Notes: generated from the letters alone by a model not told the origin. A stretch of 64,000 nt of DNA from Siderastrea radians (GCA_964017195.1 OZ024892.1:15036071-15100070), one strand, 5' to 3'. Counted from the stretch's first letter, positions 54,861 to 64,000 are shown. Made by a program: numbers and translations.

Positions 54861-55217
54861 ATACCCACCAAGAGGAGAAGGGGTATCAAAAGGAAACTCA
54901 CCCAACGAGGAGGGGCCTTGGATGTACAAAAATGGATTGCTAAGACGGGGAAGGAATTTCATTGGCCTGGTTATCAGTACATGGGCCCTGGCACACATTT
55001 GGCCAAACGTCTGAAACGTGGGGATCCCGGTATCAATCGCTTGGACCAGATTGCTAAACAACACGACATTGATTATAGCCGTGCCAAGAATTTGCAAGAC
55101 AAATGGAAAGCCGATACGAAGATGATCCAAGCCATTGATCGATAACCCGGCAAGAAAACCAAGACGGAACGTGTGGTCAAAAAAATCATGCAAGCCAAGA
55201 AACGTTTAAAATTGTAA
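54861..55217 (+). pseudogene. Parvovirus-type phospholipase A2 protein, start lost and truncated
   Basis: The frame carries an N-terminal basic tract with QRGG. Then come the PLA2 hallmarks: calcium-loop YMGPG, catalytic QHDIDYS (His-Asp) and a downstream KADTK aspartate, as in the group found in parvovirus VP1 and adintovirus-like elements. In those viruses it helps breach endosomal membranes. No ATG precedes the domain in this frame (ATA lies where the spacing suggests a start, at 54861). A TAA at 55143-55145 interrupts it 24 codons before the next in-frame stop. The copy is therefore judged inactive. Confidence 0.7.
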
Positions 55218-55389
55218 ATTTAATGACACCCCAGTTACATGTGTGAGTAAAAAATAAAAAATGAAAATGTCACTGTCTCATTTGTTCATGAGTTGTGTCT
55301 TCAAAAAAGTTCTACCACAATGTTCTGCCACAATGTTCTGCCAAAATACTGAGACGATTCAATGTTCTGCCAAAATACTGAGACGAGGG
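55218..55389. other. Convergent intergenic region with short direct repeats
   Basis: It holds aataaa signals for the rightward block and two copies of a ~30 bp direct repeat built on aatgttctgccaaaatactg (about 55338-55386) just before the stop of the leftward gene. Confidence 0.5.
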
Positions 55390-56393
55390 TTAAGACACCA
55401 AATCATACATCAAATCGACGCCCTCGTCGGACGACGGCGACATGTCCTCCAACAAATCAATGATACCTTGAGGGGGCACCAATGCCTCCAGATCAAAGGA
55501 AGAAGAATCCTCGACATCCTTCAGCACCTCGGCCCACTCGTCAGGCGATATGTTCTGCAAAAAGGAAATGTCGTCCAAGTCCCAGTCAGGGGGTTCCACG
55601 ACTTGCATGGCCCCCGAATCCAAATCAATCAGAGTACGAGAGTCCTCCTCAAGGAGTTGAACAAAGGACTCCGTGGGCGATACGTTCGTATCCTCAGATT
55701 CGAGTGAGTCACAAAATGCTTTGACATACGCCGTCACAGGAATGTGCCCCGATTTCAAATAATCCGTAGGGGGGATGGTTAGTGTCAAAGGTCCTAATGC
55801 ATTCAATTTCTCTCGAGTTCTCTTTTTCTCCACCAGGCGGACTCGACGACGCCTCTCTTTCTCCCTCAACAGGTCTCAATGGGTCTCCCGATATTGTTGG
55901 TCATACGCTAGGCGCCGTTCCGGATTGTTTTCCCGGTAGCGCTTTTGCGCCTCCGCCAGCTGGGCTCGATGTTTTTCCCGGTAGAGCCTTTGGGCCTCCA
56001 CCAAGCGAGCTCGATTTTTTTCCCGGTAGCGCTTATAGGACTCCGCCACGCGGGCTCGATTTTTTCCCGGTAGCGCTTTTTGCTCTCCGCCACGCGGGCT
56101 CGGCGCCTTTCCCGGTAGAGCCTTTGGGTCTCCGCTATGAAGTCTCCATGTGTTTCTCGGTACTTTTTTTTGGAGGCGGTCACTTTCTCTCGGTGTTCGG
56201 CCCGGTACCGTGCACATTTGGCGATGTTGCGTGCTTGTTTAGCCCTGAGGTCTGTCAGTTCATAGTCAACGTCGTCGTCGGTGTCGTCGTGGGGGTCATA
56301 GTCGTCGTCGTCGTGTGTGTCGTCAACATCATCGTCGCTTTCCCGGTAGTTGACTGGGGGTCTGCGACGGCGACTGCCTCGGCGTGGAGGCAT
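55390..56393 (-). pseudogene. YRE-repeat, acidic regulatory-type protein, frameshift and stop
   Basis: Read leftwards: an Arg-rich start (MPPRRGSRRRRPP), an Asp-rich block, and then at least six ~15-residue repeats of the form KRYRE plus RARVAEAQ. A basic segment (REKERRRRVRLVEKKR) and a long acidic/hydrophobic C-terminus (DWDLDDISFL, DEWAEVLKDVEDSSSFDLEALV) resemble a transactivation domain. Two breaks are visible: a one-base difference in a T run near 56060 relative to the equivalent unit at 56014, shifting the frame, and TGA at 55876-55878. A transcriptional regulator is a reasonable guess from layout alone; no DNA-binding family is proven. The first codons overlap the upstream gene. Confidence 0.5.
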
Positions 56394-56718
56394 CGGGCGA
56401 TGGTGGCGGTGCTGGCGGGGGTGTCAGAGGGCGCTTGAATTGGTAGCGCCAGTAGCCGCAACAATAATCTAGTCCCTCCACAAACCAGTCGCAGGTCAGT
56501 TGGGGGTAGCACAGTTGATGCAAGCGGGTGGCTCGTGCTGTCCGGGTTGCCTGGGCTGTCTGTTTCAGGTGCTCCCTCTCCTTTAACATTTCTCCAAACT
56601 CTGTGACACTTGGATCGAGCAACAACTCCGCCTTGACTTTCTTCAAGATACTTTCGACCTCTAAATCAGCTTCAAACTCTTCAAAAGCCTCTAGCAGCTT
56701 CTCATGGCGAGAGTCCAT
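56329..56718 (-). CDS. Leftward protein with coiled helix and Pro-rich tail, unknown
   Basis: 129 residues from the Met at 56718, which lies 38 bp after a TATA box (minus strand, 56749-56756). The open frame extends five codons further up. N-terminal acidic helices (LLEAFEEFEADLEVESILKKV), a Cys/Trp/Tyr patch (CDWFVEGLDYCCGYWRYQF) and a Pro/Ser-rich tail are visible. It overlaps the YRE gene start by 65 bases. No family recognised; promoter type suggests early expression. Confidence 0.55.
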   Translation of the reverse strand: MDSRHEKLLEAFEEFEADLEVESILKKVKAELLLDPSVTEFGEMLKEREHLKQTAQATRTARATRLHQLCYPQLTCDWFVEGLDYCCGYWRYQFKRPLTPPPAPPPSPDASTPRQSPSQTPSQLPGKRR

Positions 56719-56733
56719 GTTGAGATGACTCAC

Positions 56734-56896
56734 CTCGAGGTTCGATCTGTTTTATAGTCTCTGGGATCATTCCCCGCAAAGCCTGATGGTCCATCTAAGG
56801 AGGGGGGAGGGGGGTCCCCCCACCCTCGTTGCCCCACAATACTGACTCTTTTCCCTATAAAAGCCGAGCACCGACCTCCAGCTAGTTCATCTGATC
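56734..56896. promoter_or_regulatory. Divergent promoter of polymerase and leftward block
   Basis: It contains tataaaac on the minus strand (56749-56756), the second copy of the shared 51 bp module (56775-56825, inverted relative to 41766-41816) and tataaaag on the plus strand (56856-56863). The plus-strand TATA lies 41 bp before the polymerase ATG. Confidence 0.65.
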
Positions 56897-59800
56897 ATGG
56901 CTTCTGAGCCAGACGAGCCAGGCCCAAGTGGCCTGACCACTGAAGAGATTTTGACCTTGCTACACACCTCGGACTCTGAGAACGAAGAGACGGCAGCGAA
57001 TTCCTGTGATGACCCCGAAGAGATGGCTTGCAGTGACGAGGATGAAATCTGTCAAGAGGCGTTGGATCGTTTCGAACGGCAACGTGCGTTTCAAACCCAA
57101 CTACTCCAACAAAGTGGTGGAGGTGTGGATGCCAGTGCGGAGGGCGCCTTCGAATTTGAGTCAGGCAATTATGTGGACCGTATCAGCCCGCGAATGGGTG
57201 TTCGTGAACGTCATTTCAACACCCGTTTACGCCAAACGGGGAACTTGATTCCAGATCAAAACATCACAGAAGCCCTACAAGATGGCTTACGTCGAGCAGT
57301 GAATCAAGTGTTAGCCACCACGCCTGACCTCCACGATCAAGATCGCCTCTACTTCACAATAGGCTCGAACCGCCTCCATAATAATTTCTAGGGATGGGGA
57401 TTACGTGCTGGTGAATGGCGTGAAGACGGGGAGCGTATGCGTGCCCTCTTCAGTCGATTAGCCCAAGCCCTCAACAGCAATGAACAATTTAAAATGGATG
57501 ACTCATTTCAATTAGCCATTACTCAAGTCCGTCATGCCCCTCAGGGAACTGGCAAACCGCGTCGTGGCAAACCCGGCCATCCTACCATGCAACTATTGAC
57601 GAGTCAGAAACGAAGCGTCATCAGAATTAACAATAGAGATGAACTCTGTTGTGCTAGAGCCCTCGTCACTGCTAAAGCTAGAGTGGACCAGCACCCAAAA
57701 TACCGCAGCATTCAACAAGGAAGACCTCTGCAGAGAACCCTGGCTCTGGACCTCCATCACGAAGCCAAGGTGCCCTTCGGTCCTTGCGGCTACCATGCCT
57801 TGACGGCCTTCAGTGCGGCCCCGTCCCTGGCCCGTTACCAGATCATCCTGGTGGATGCTCATCGGTCCTTTCACATCACCACCTTTGGAGACACCCAAGA
57901 CAAACAATTGATTTTGCTCCACGACCATGACCATTACGATGTCATTACCCGTTTACCAGGGTTTTTCGGGTCCAGTTATGTATGTGCCCACTGTTGGAAA
58001 CCCTACAATACCCAGGGACAGCATCGCTGCAACAAGAACAAACAATGCGGGGCCTGTCGCCAAAAAGAGTGCCCTGATTTCCAGGCAGCTTACCCTTGAG
58101 GCCAGAAAGCCACACAACGTTGCCCCAGTTGTCATCGGGACTTTTTCGGAGACACTTGTTTCGAAATGCATCTCGGCAAGGACCACACTGGCAAAACGAA
58201 CCCACAGTCCTCCGTGTGCTTTCATCGCCGTCGCTGTCCTAACTGTCTTAAACAGGACGTTGGATTACAAAAGATTGCAAGGCACCAATGCGAGTACGTG
58301 GAGTGCCCCTCTTGCCATGAGTACGTGCACGGTAAAACCCATCTTTGTTTTATTCAAAGACCCACAAAGCCTCAAGAAAAGAAGAGAAAGAGGAAACGTC
58401 AAGGAGGCCCTCGCGCCAAACGAGGAGCGGCGGCGACCGCACCGGAGGAGGAGGAGGAGGAAGATGGGGACGACCTGCCACCCTTGCACGTGTTTTTTGA
58501 TATTGAAGCCATGCAACCCCACGAACAACACATTGCTAATCTCATCGTGGCCGAAACCGAAGACGACGATCAACCTATTCGTTTCCCAAGCGAATATTGT
58601 ACCCGAGATTTTCTCGAATGGCTGGATACACTCACGTTGAACGACACCCGACAAGTCAATGTCTTAGCTCATAATTTCCAAGGGTACGATGGTTACTTTG
58701 TGGTTCATCAATACCATAGTGACAACCGGATCGTCGAACAGCTCCGGAACGGGTGTAAACTCTTGGAAGTCAAACACGATCGTATCCGATTCATCGATTC
58801 TCTCAGCTTTTTCCAGATGCCTTTGTCCGCCTTTCCCAAAACCTTTGGATTAACGGAATTGAAAAAAGGCTACTTCCCACACAAGTTCAATATCCCAGAA
58901 CACCAAACGTACGTGGGCATCGTCCCGGCCCTCGATTACTACATGCCTGAAACCATGTCTCCCGAGGGCAAGCAAGCCTTGGAAAAGTGGCATCAAGAGC
59001 AACGTGCCCAAAACGTCCTGTTTGACTTCCAGAAAGAATTGGTTGAGTACTGTGAATCAGATGTGCGTCTCTTGAAACAAGGATGTCTGACTTTCAAACG
59101 GTTGTTTGAAGCTCAAGCGGGTTTCAACCCCTTTGACCACATCACCATTGCTTCTGCCTGCAACATGGATTTACGCATGAACCCGATGATCCCTAACAGT
59201 ATTGCCAGTGAACCCACCCTTGGTTGGAAAAACAGCATCAATCACTCCAAAATGTCCATCGAATGGCTCACTTGGTGTATCCAAGAACAGTCTCAGGACA
59301 TTCAACATGCCAGAAATGCCGGCGAGTATCGCATCCCCGGCACCAACTTCCATGCGGACGGTTACTGCCACGACACCCAGACCGTGTACGAATTTCAAGG
59401 TTGTTTCACACATGGATGCCCGACCTGTCATCCAAACCGCCACGAAAAACATGCCCGTCACTATGATCGAACCATGCAAGATATCTACGAAACCACGCAA
59501 CAAAAGATCCAACAGTTAAGAGAACACGGGTACAGTGTGACCCAAATATGGGAATGCGAATGGAAACGCCTCAAAGAAACCAACCCAGAGATCCGATCCT
59601 TCGTCGACAACCTGGACTTCACGGAACCTCTCAACCCTCGTGACGCTTTCTGTGGAGGTCGAACCAATGCCGTGAAACTGTACCATCAAGTGACCCCCAA
59701 CCAAAAGATCCATTACATCGATGTCACCTCCTTGTACCCTTGGGTCAACAAAACCTCTGTCTACCCCAAAGGACATCCTACCTTCATTTCACAACCGGGT

Positions 59801-61006
59801 CACACGGACATCCACCAGTACTTTGGGCTCATCCAATGCAAAGTCCTGCCTCCACGTGACCTCTACCATCCCGTCCTGCCTTACCGCCATGACAGCAAAC
59901 TGCTCTTTCCACTCTGTGCCCGTTGTGTGAAAGACGAAATGCCCAAACGTCCCTGGGAAAGAACAGCCGAATGCAACCACACCGACGAGCAACGCGTCCT
60001 AACCGGGACATGGTGCAGCCCAGAATTAGACAAAGCGGTGGACTTGGGATACGAAGTCCAGTACATCTACGAAGTCTGGCATTTTGAAGAAACCTGTGAA
60101 GGTCTCTTCCGAGACTACGTCAACACTTGGTTGAAAATCAAGCAAGAAGCCAGTGGGTGGCCCGCCGGAGTAGAAACAGAACAACAAAAACAGGCATACA
60201 TCGAAGATTACTTCAGGCATGAGGGCATCCAGCTGGAGTACGACAAGATTGAAAAGAATCCGGGGTTACGTACCCTTGCGAAGATGATGCTCAATTCCAT
60301 GTGGGGCAAGTTTGGACAACGGCTCAACAAGACCCGAGTCCAAGAATTTGATGACCCCCAAGCCTTTCATCGGTTTTTGGACAGCGATACCTTGGATGTA
60401 CGTCATGTCTCCATTATGAATGACCAAATGGTGGAGGTACTCTACCAGTACCAAAAGGAAGACATCCCCGTCTCACCCAACCTGAACATCTTCGTGGCAT
60501 GTTTTACCACCTGTTGGGCCCGTCTCAAGCTGTACGAGGCATTGGAACAGTTGGGAGAACGTGTCCTGTACTACGACACCGACTCGGTCATCTACTGGAC
60601 AGACGAGAATCAATCCAACCCGACCTTGGGCAATTACCTCGGCGATTTTACCAGTGAATTGGATGATAACGATTACATTATGGAATTTGTGTCAGGTGGT
60701 CCCAAGAATTATGGCTATAAAACCAAGAAGGGAAAGATCGAATGCAAAGTGAGAGGTTTTCGCCTCAACAGCGAAGGAAAAACGCAATTAAAGTATCATG
60801 TCATGCGTCAAAACGTGTTGGATGAAATCCAGAAGCCACTCCTGAAACCGCGCCAAACCCCAGTCCACAAAACCTACCAGATCGTACGGAATCCTAAAAC
60901 CTATGAACTGTACACGTATCCGGAAAAGAAACAATACCAGCTGGTGTACGACAAGAGAGTGGTAGATCCAAACACCTTCAAGACTTACCCCTACGGCTAC
61001 CTATGA
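56897..61006 (+). pseudogene. Protein-primed DNA polymerase B, two in-frame stops
   Basis: One frame of 1370 codons. TAG at 57389-57391 and TGA at 58097-58099 divide it. Before and between the stops lies the N-terminal extension typical of Polinton polymerases (NNRDELCCARALVTAKA, GPCGYHAL, HDHYDVITRLPGFF) and Cys-rich zinc-binding patches. The last piece, with its own ATG at 58166 (946 residues), holds the exonuclease motifs FFDIEAM, HNFQGYDGYFV and YCESDVRLL. It also holds polymerase motifs SLYPWVNK (A), MLNSMWGKFGQR (B) and YYDTDSVIY (C), all intact. Its role is replication of the linear element from a protein primer. An N-truncated polymerase could be made, but the stops argue for decay. 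Confidence 0.9.
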
Positions 61007-61259
61007 GATGCCTTCTTCGTCGCCCTCTTGCCATCATACTGTGATGTTACTTGCTTGGACCTCCTCCATTGGATCGCTTACAACATTGTCTTCCGAGTTC
61101 ACCATGACACTGTCCACAACATCGCGTGGAATGAAACAAAGATCCTGATTTGAATGGAACACTCATCAAATGGATTTTGTTTGTAAAACCCAAGGAAATC
61201 TGGAATTAAATTATTTTTTGTTTTCTAACATGGCGTCTTTTCTTTGTTTTGAGTAAAGG
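61007..61259. other. 3' region of the polymerase gene
   Basis: After the polymerase stop the same frame stays open for about 45 codons without an ATG. An overlapping ATG frame of similar size exists, and neither is convincing. An AT-rich stretch near 61207-61225 precedes the right TIR. Confidence 0.4.
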
Positions 61260-61644
61260 ACCTCCCCCGATGCCTGATTTGGACTTTAGACTTTGAGCCC
61301 GCCTTCCTCAGCGGTTTTGCCCCACCCTGAGCCCGCGATCCAATTTTCCCTACTGGTCAGCGGTTTCCCACCGTAATCAGAGGGCACGTCATGTCAGCGT
61401 CACGAAATGTCCTCTCTTTTCTTAATCTGAGCCCACGATCTATTTTTTACAACTGGTCAGCGGTTTCCCACTCCAAAACACGTGATCTCCGCATTTTCGG
61501 TCACTTCCGGTTCCGGTGACGTCATTTCCGGTTGAGCCCGCATGCCCCTTAGCAACCCCATCGTCAGCGGTTGCCTTTCCGGTTAGCAACAGTGAGAACC
61601 AATTAGAAGCCTCCATTTGTGACATATGGGCCCGACTTACTACT
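61260..61644 (-). repeat. Right terminal inverted repeat
   Basis: Reverse complement of the left TIR with roughly 13-15 differences by eye, including one base indel in an A run. It carries the same subterminal gggctca and ccgctgaccagt motifs. Confidence 0.9.
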
Positions 61645-61650
61645 CTCTGT
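61645..61650. repeat. Polinton target-site duplication, right (ctctgt)
   Basis: Identical to 39909-39914. The perfect match indicates that both ends are original to one insertion. Confidence 0.9.
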
Positions 61651-61812
61651 GGTCAAGCGATAAGTCTTTTCAAGACAGGATATCCTCTCTTGGTCTTTTG
61701 GCTAAGAATTATACATGTGAATAGCTGATAAGCATCGCCAAACGTACTGAACCGAACTTGCTGTCCAATCACCGAACAAGTTTTTTCCCTTTGTTTTCTA
61801 CGACGGGAGCAC

Positions 61813-62637
61813 AGGGCCGTAGCTAAGTTTTTGGTAAGGGGGGGGGCGTACTCTCACGAGTGCCGAAGGCACTACCCTTGTACGCCGTCTGGGGGTATCC
61901 TCCCCCAGAAACTTTTCAAATTTAGAGGCTCTGAAACGCTATTTTCAGCCCTTGTCATGAGATATGTCTCCGAAAAATTGATGTCGAATAAGTGTTAAAA
62001 GGCAGGTGTTTCCAGTGCTTACAACATAATTTCCGAGGTCCTGTTAATTTAAAACACACCGTATATATGTAATTAAAGATGTGTTTATACCAGCACCGTA
62101 TATACCAGCACTAGTACACTAAACATTTCACAATACTGCATGATGTTTGGCTAACTAACCTGTCAAAGATGTTTCCAGTTTGATTTTCGTTCATAAATAA
62201 CCTTTGGAATTGACATGTAGTTGGTTCTACGATGAACAAGCATCATTGCGAGGCCGCTAAGGCGTTCTTTTGTCATTGAAGAACGTGTTCAGACGACGCA
62301 GAGCAGAGAAGGATCTTTCACAAGAAACACTACCTACTGGTGTGGTGAGGAAAATCGTAAGGACTTTGCAGAGTGCAAATTGCACACGCCAATCCCAATA
62401 GGGGATTTTGCCCGTTTTGCTTACCATTTGCACACACCGTGGACCAACCGATTTCCCGGCCATGAAAATGGCAAACAACTGCAAGTCACTAAAATCAAAA
62501 TAACTGAGCCTAAAGAAAACAAATCCTTTGACTAATGAAAATCCTCAATCCACAGACTTGTTGATTTGTCTGGCTCAACTGGTCCAAGGGGACAGCTGTC
62601 CCCCCCCCCCACCCTGTCTCCCCTCTAGCTACGGCCG
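61813..62637. mobile_element. Short hAT-type element
   Basis: The left end agggccgtagcta and right end tagctacggccg are inverted. An 8 bp flank gggagcac (61805-61812) and tggagcac (62638-62645) match at seven positions, fitting the 8 bp hAT target duplication. The interior carries the end of a hAT transposase on the minus strand, so this is an internally deleted copy. Confidence 0.65.
62166..62484 (-). pseudogene. hAT transposase C-terminal dimerisation remnant
   Basis: The frame contains LTIFLTTPVGSVSCERSFSA and LRRLNTFF, the hallmark of the hAT dimerisation domain. It ends prematurely after NDKRTP; the adjacent frame continues with RLSGLAMMLVHR and stops at about 62166, so a one-base shift is present. 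Catalytic regions are missing. Confidence 0.8.
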
Positions 62638-62975
62638 TGGAGCACCGTTTAAGTTCAAAAGCAAAGAAACTGGACCTGAGGATAAGCTGATGGCAGAGTT
62701 GTACCAACACTCTGCGACACAGGCATACCATTTCAAGCCAAAAACAAAATACCTATCGAATTAACTATTTTAGCCACTGATCACCAATAAGGCTTTACTC
62801 CACCACCTGATAAGGAAAAAGATACTGTTGTGGACGATCAAAGAAAATCAAGTAACAAAACTGCAGGCAATCATTCACAAAGTGACGGCTCCAAATTGAC
62901 GGAACATGAACGACCATCACAAAAAGGAACCGAAACAAACAACCCACAAGTACCAATGCTGCTCATCGTGAAGTC

Positions 62976-63198
62976 ATGTCCTCGGAGAGTGGATGGAATA
63001 TCAGCAACGGAACTGAAGATGGCAGACAAAAGCGTTTCAAGAAGAAAAGGAAAAGGAGATCCGACCTGACTGAAGATGAAGATGAAGATACAGAGGATTC
63101 TGAGGAGGCAGTCTTCCCGATCATTATCGGGGCAGTTTGTGCTGGTGTCGTGGTGTTCCTGTGCTTGATCAGCGGTCCGGGTTTTCTGTGCACGTCGG
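62976..63198 (+). other. Possible exon of a membrane protein
   Basis: An ATG frame encodes a Lys/Arg-rich, then acidic (DEDEDTEDSEE) segment followed by one strong transmembrane helix (VFPIIIGAVCAGVVVFLCLI). It runs into a possible splice donor (cacgtcg then gtatgt near 63198). Neither neighbouring exons nor a family could be recognised. Confidence 0.3.
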
Positions 63199-64000
63199 TA
63201 TGTGGTTTTGATAACCTTTTAACCTGTATTAGCCAATCCTCGTTCGTTTGAAGAGAGAGTAATCAATATCTTGTAAGCTATTATTAATGAGAAAAAAGGT
63301 AACTAGGACTAAAACGTTGATGCAATTATTAGGTAAAATTTCACAGGCTATCTAATTCCATGAAGTGCAAGAAAGATGGAATATTCCTGCCTAGTCCCTA
63401 GGCGTTCTCTCTTACCGTAGTCCGCGCGAAGTCTGGGAAGGGGTCGGTAAGTCTCTCTCAGTGCTGTAGCGGCTAACGGTCCAGGATTCACCAAACCGAG
63501 AACTCCTAGCTAGGGACTAGGTTGGGAATATTTAGTTTATCACCAGCGTGGGACAAAAATAATCCGAGTCTGTGACGGGAATCGACCTCACGACCTCCCT
63601 TACACTGGTGTCATCGACCAATCAGGTCAACAAACAGAGACTTCTAACATCTACTGACGATTCACAATTCACTTGACTTCCGCTCAGGTTGTCGAAACGC
63701 CACTCAATGTCATCGCAAACAGTCCTTCCCAGGACTACACTCACCTGGATGATCATATTTCACCGACTTAAAATTTGCAAAGAAAGGGCAGGAGCCCGTT
63801 ACTCCTGGAAAGGGCAGTTCCGTCCTTTTCCGTCTGACTCGTGCTTTAAATTTTTAACACCCGCGTATAAATAAAAATTTATTGTTTTGTTGATAGATTG
63901 ATTGATTGACTTGATAGGAGGATTCAGTTGATTATAGTGCATATTAAACTCATGGCACTCACCCTACACTAGCCCCTCTATTTTAATATATCCTCATGTT
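63199..64000. other. Right end of window, no gene recognised
   Basis: AT-rich intergenic or intronic DNA. A short inverted pair, ctagtccctaggcg (about 63392) and ctagctagggactagg (about 63507), brackets a ~130 bp stretch and may mark another small MITE. Confidence 0.35.

Larger units (their letters stand above)
39915..61644 (+). mobile_element. Polinton/Maverick element (polintovirus), 21.73 kb, full length
   Basis: The element begins agtagtaagtcggg and ends with the exact reverse complement, the 5'-AG...CT-3' pattern of Polintons. It has ~384 bp inverted repeats and a 6 bp target duplication. It encodes integrase, protein-primed polymerase B, packaging ATPase, adenovirus-type protease, major capsid and penton-like proteins, plus about fifteen smaller genes. 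Most genes run rightwards; a SLOG-like gene and a two-gene block run leftwards. By eye the two TIRs differ at roughly 13-15 of ~384 positions, and several genes are broken, so this is an old insertion, not an active virus. Confidence 0.95.

Noticed and set aside
55261..55707. 148-codon plus-strand frame
   Set aside because: Antisense to the acidic C-terminus of the YRE gene; composition is that of a shadow frame.
55782..56438. 218-codon plus-strand frame with Phe/Pro/Gly repeats
   Set aside because: Antisense of the YRE repeat gene; repeats come from the ~45 bp DNA units, and flanking lesions fit the minus-strand gene better.

Overview
The window looks like nuclear DNA of an invertebrate animal, most likely an anthozoan cnidarian such as a stony coral. 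The DNA is AT-rich, intron-bearing host genes sit far apart, and the gaps are packed with short inverted-repeat transposons (MITEs), fold-back elements and tRNA-derived SINEs of a style I associate with corals. The species assignment is inference; the sequence itself shows only an animal genome carrying a Polinton.

Host part, 1-39908. A single-exon minus-strand gene (2308-4248) encodes a membrane receptor with three CUB domains, one LDLa domain, one transmembrane helix and a PPxY-bearing tail. A diverged tandem duplication follows (unit 5440-8282; second copy 9144-10328 plus 14822-16106). The second copy is split by a 4.48 kb transposon (10329-14810) with its own 11 bp target duplication. A complete six-exon carotenoid-oxygenase gene (17962-28417, 519 codons) has MITEs, a fold-back element or a SINE in its first four introns. 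A small secreted cysteine-rich protein (35085-35387) and a frameshifted non-LTR reverse-transcriptase remnant (38275-38845) complete this part.

Viral part, 39915-61644. This is an end-to-end 21.73 kb Polinton/Maverick (polintovirus, adintovirus-like) with ~384 bp terminal inverted repeats and a perfect 6 bp target duplication (ctctgt). It carries the hallmark set: retrovirus-type integrase with chromodomain, double-jelly-roll major capsid protein, adenovirus-type maturation protease, A32/FtsK-like packaging ATPase, protein-primed DNA polymerase B, and three penton-like paralogues. Around these lie a series of small Arg-rich virion-type proteins, a parvovirus-type phospholipase A2 remnant, a GRF zinc-finger gene, a SLOG-like Rossmann protein, a two-helix membrane protein, a YRE-repeat/acidic regulatory-type protein and a tRNA-like gene. 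TATA boxes lie about 40 bp before several start codons. A 51 bp upstream module occurs in inverted orientation before two gene blocks.

The genes plausibly form a virus-like cycle: PolB replicates the DNA, the integrase inserts it, the ATPase packages it, capsid and penton proteins form the shell, and the protease cuts the small basic proteins at repeated xGG sites. This copy is dead or dying. Polymerase B has two in-frame stops. The GRF gene, the first penton paralogue, the PLA2 gene, the YRE gene and a small CxxC gene each carry stops, frameshifts or a missing start. Integrase, capsid, protease and ATPase are open.

Right flank, 61651-64000: a short hAT-type element (61813-62637) with a transposase tail remnant, then a possible membrane-protein exon.
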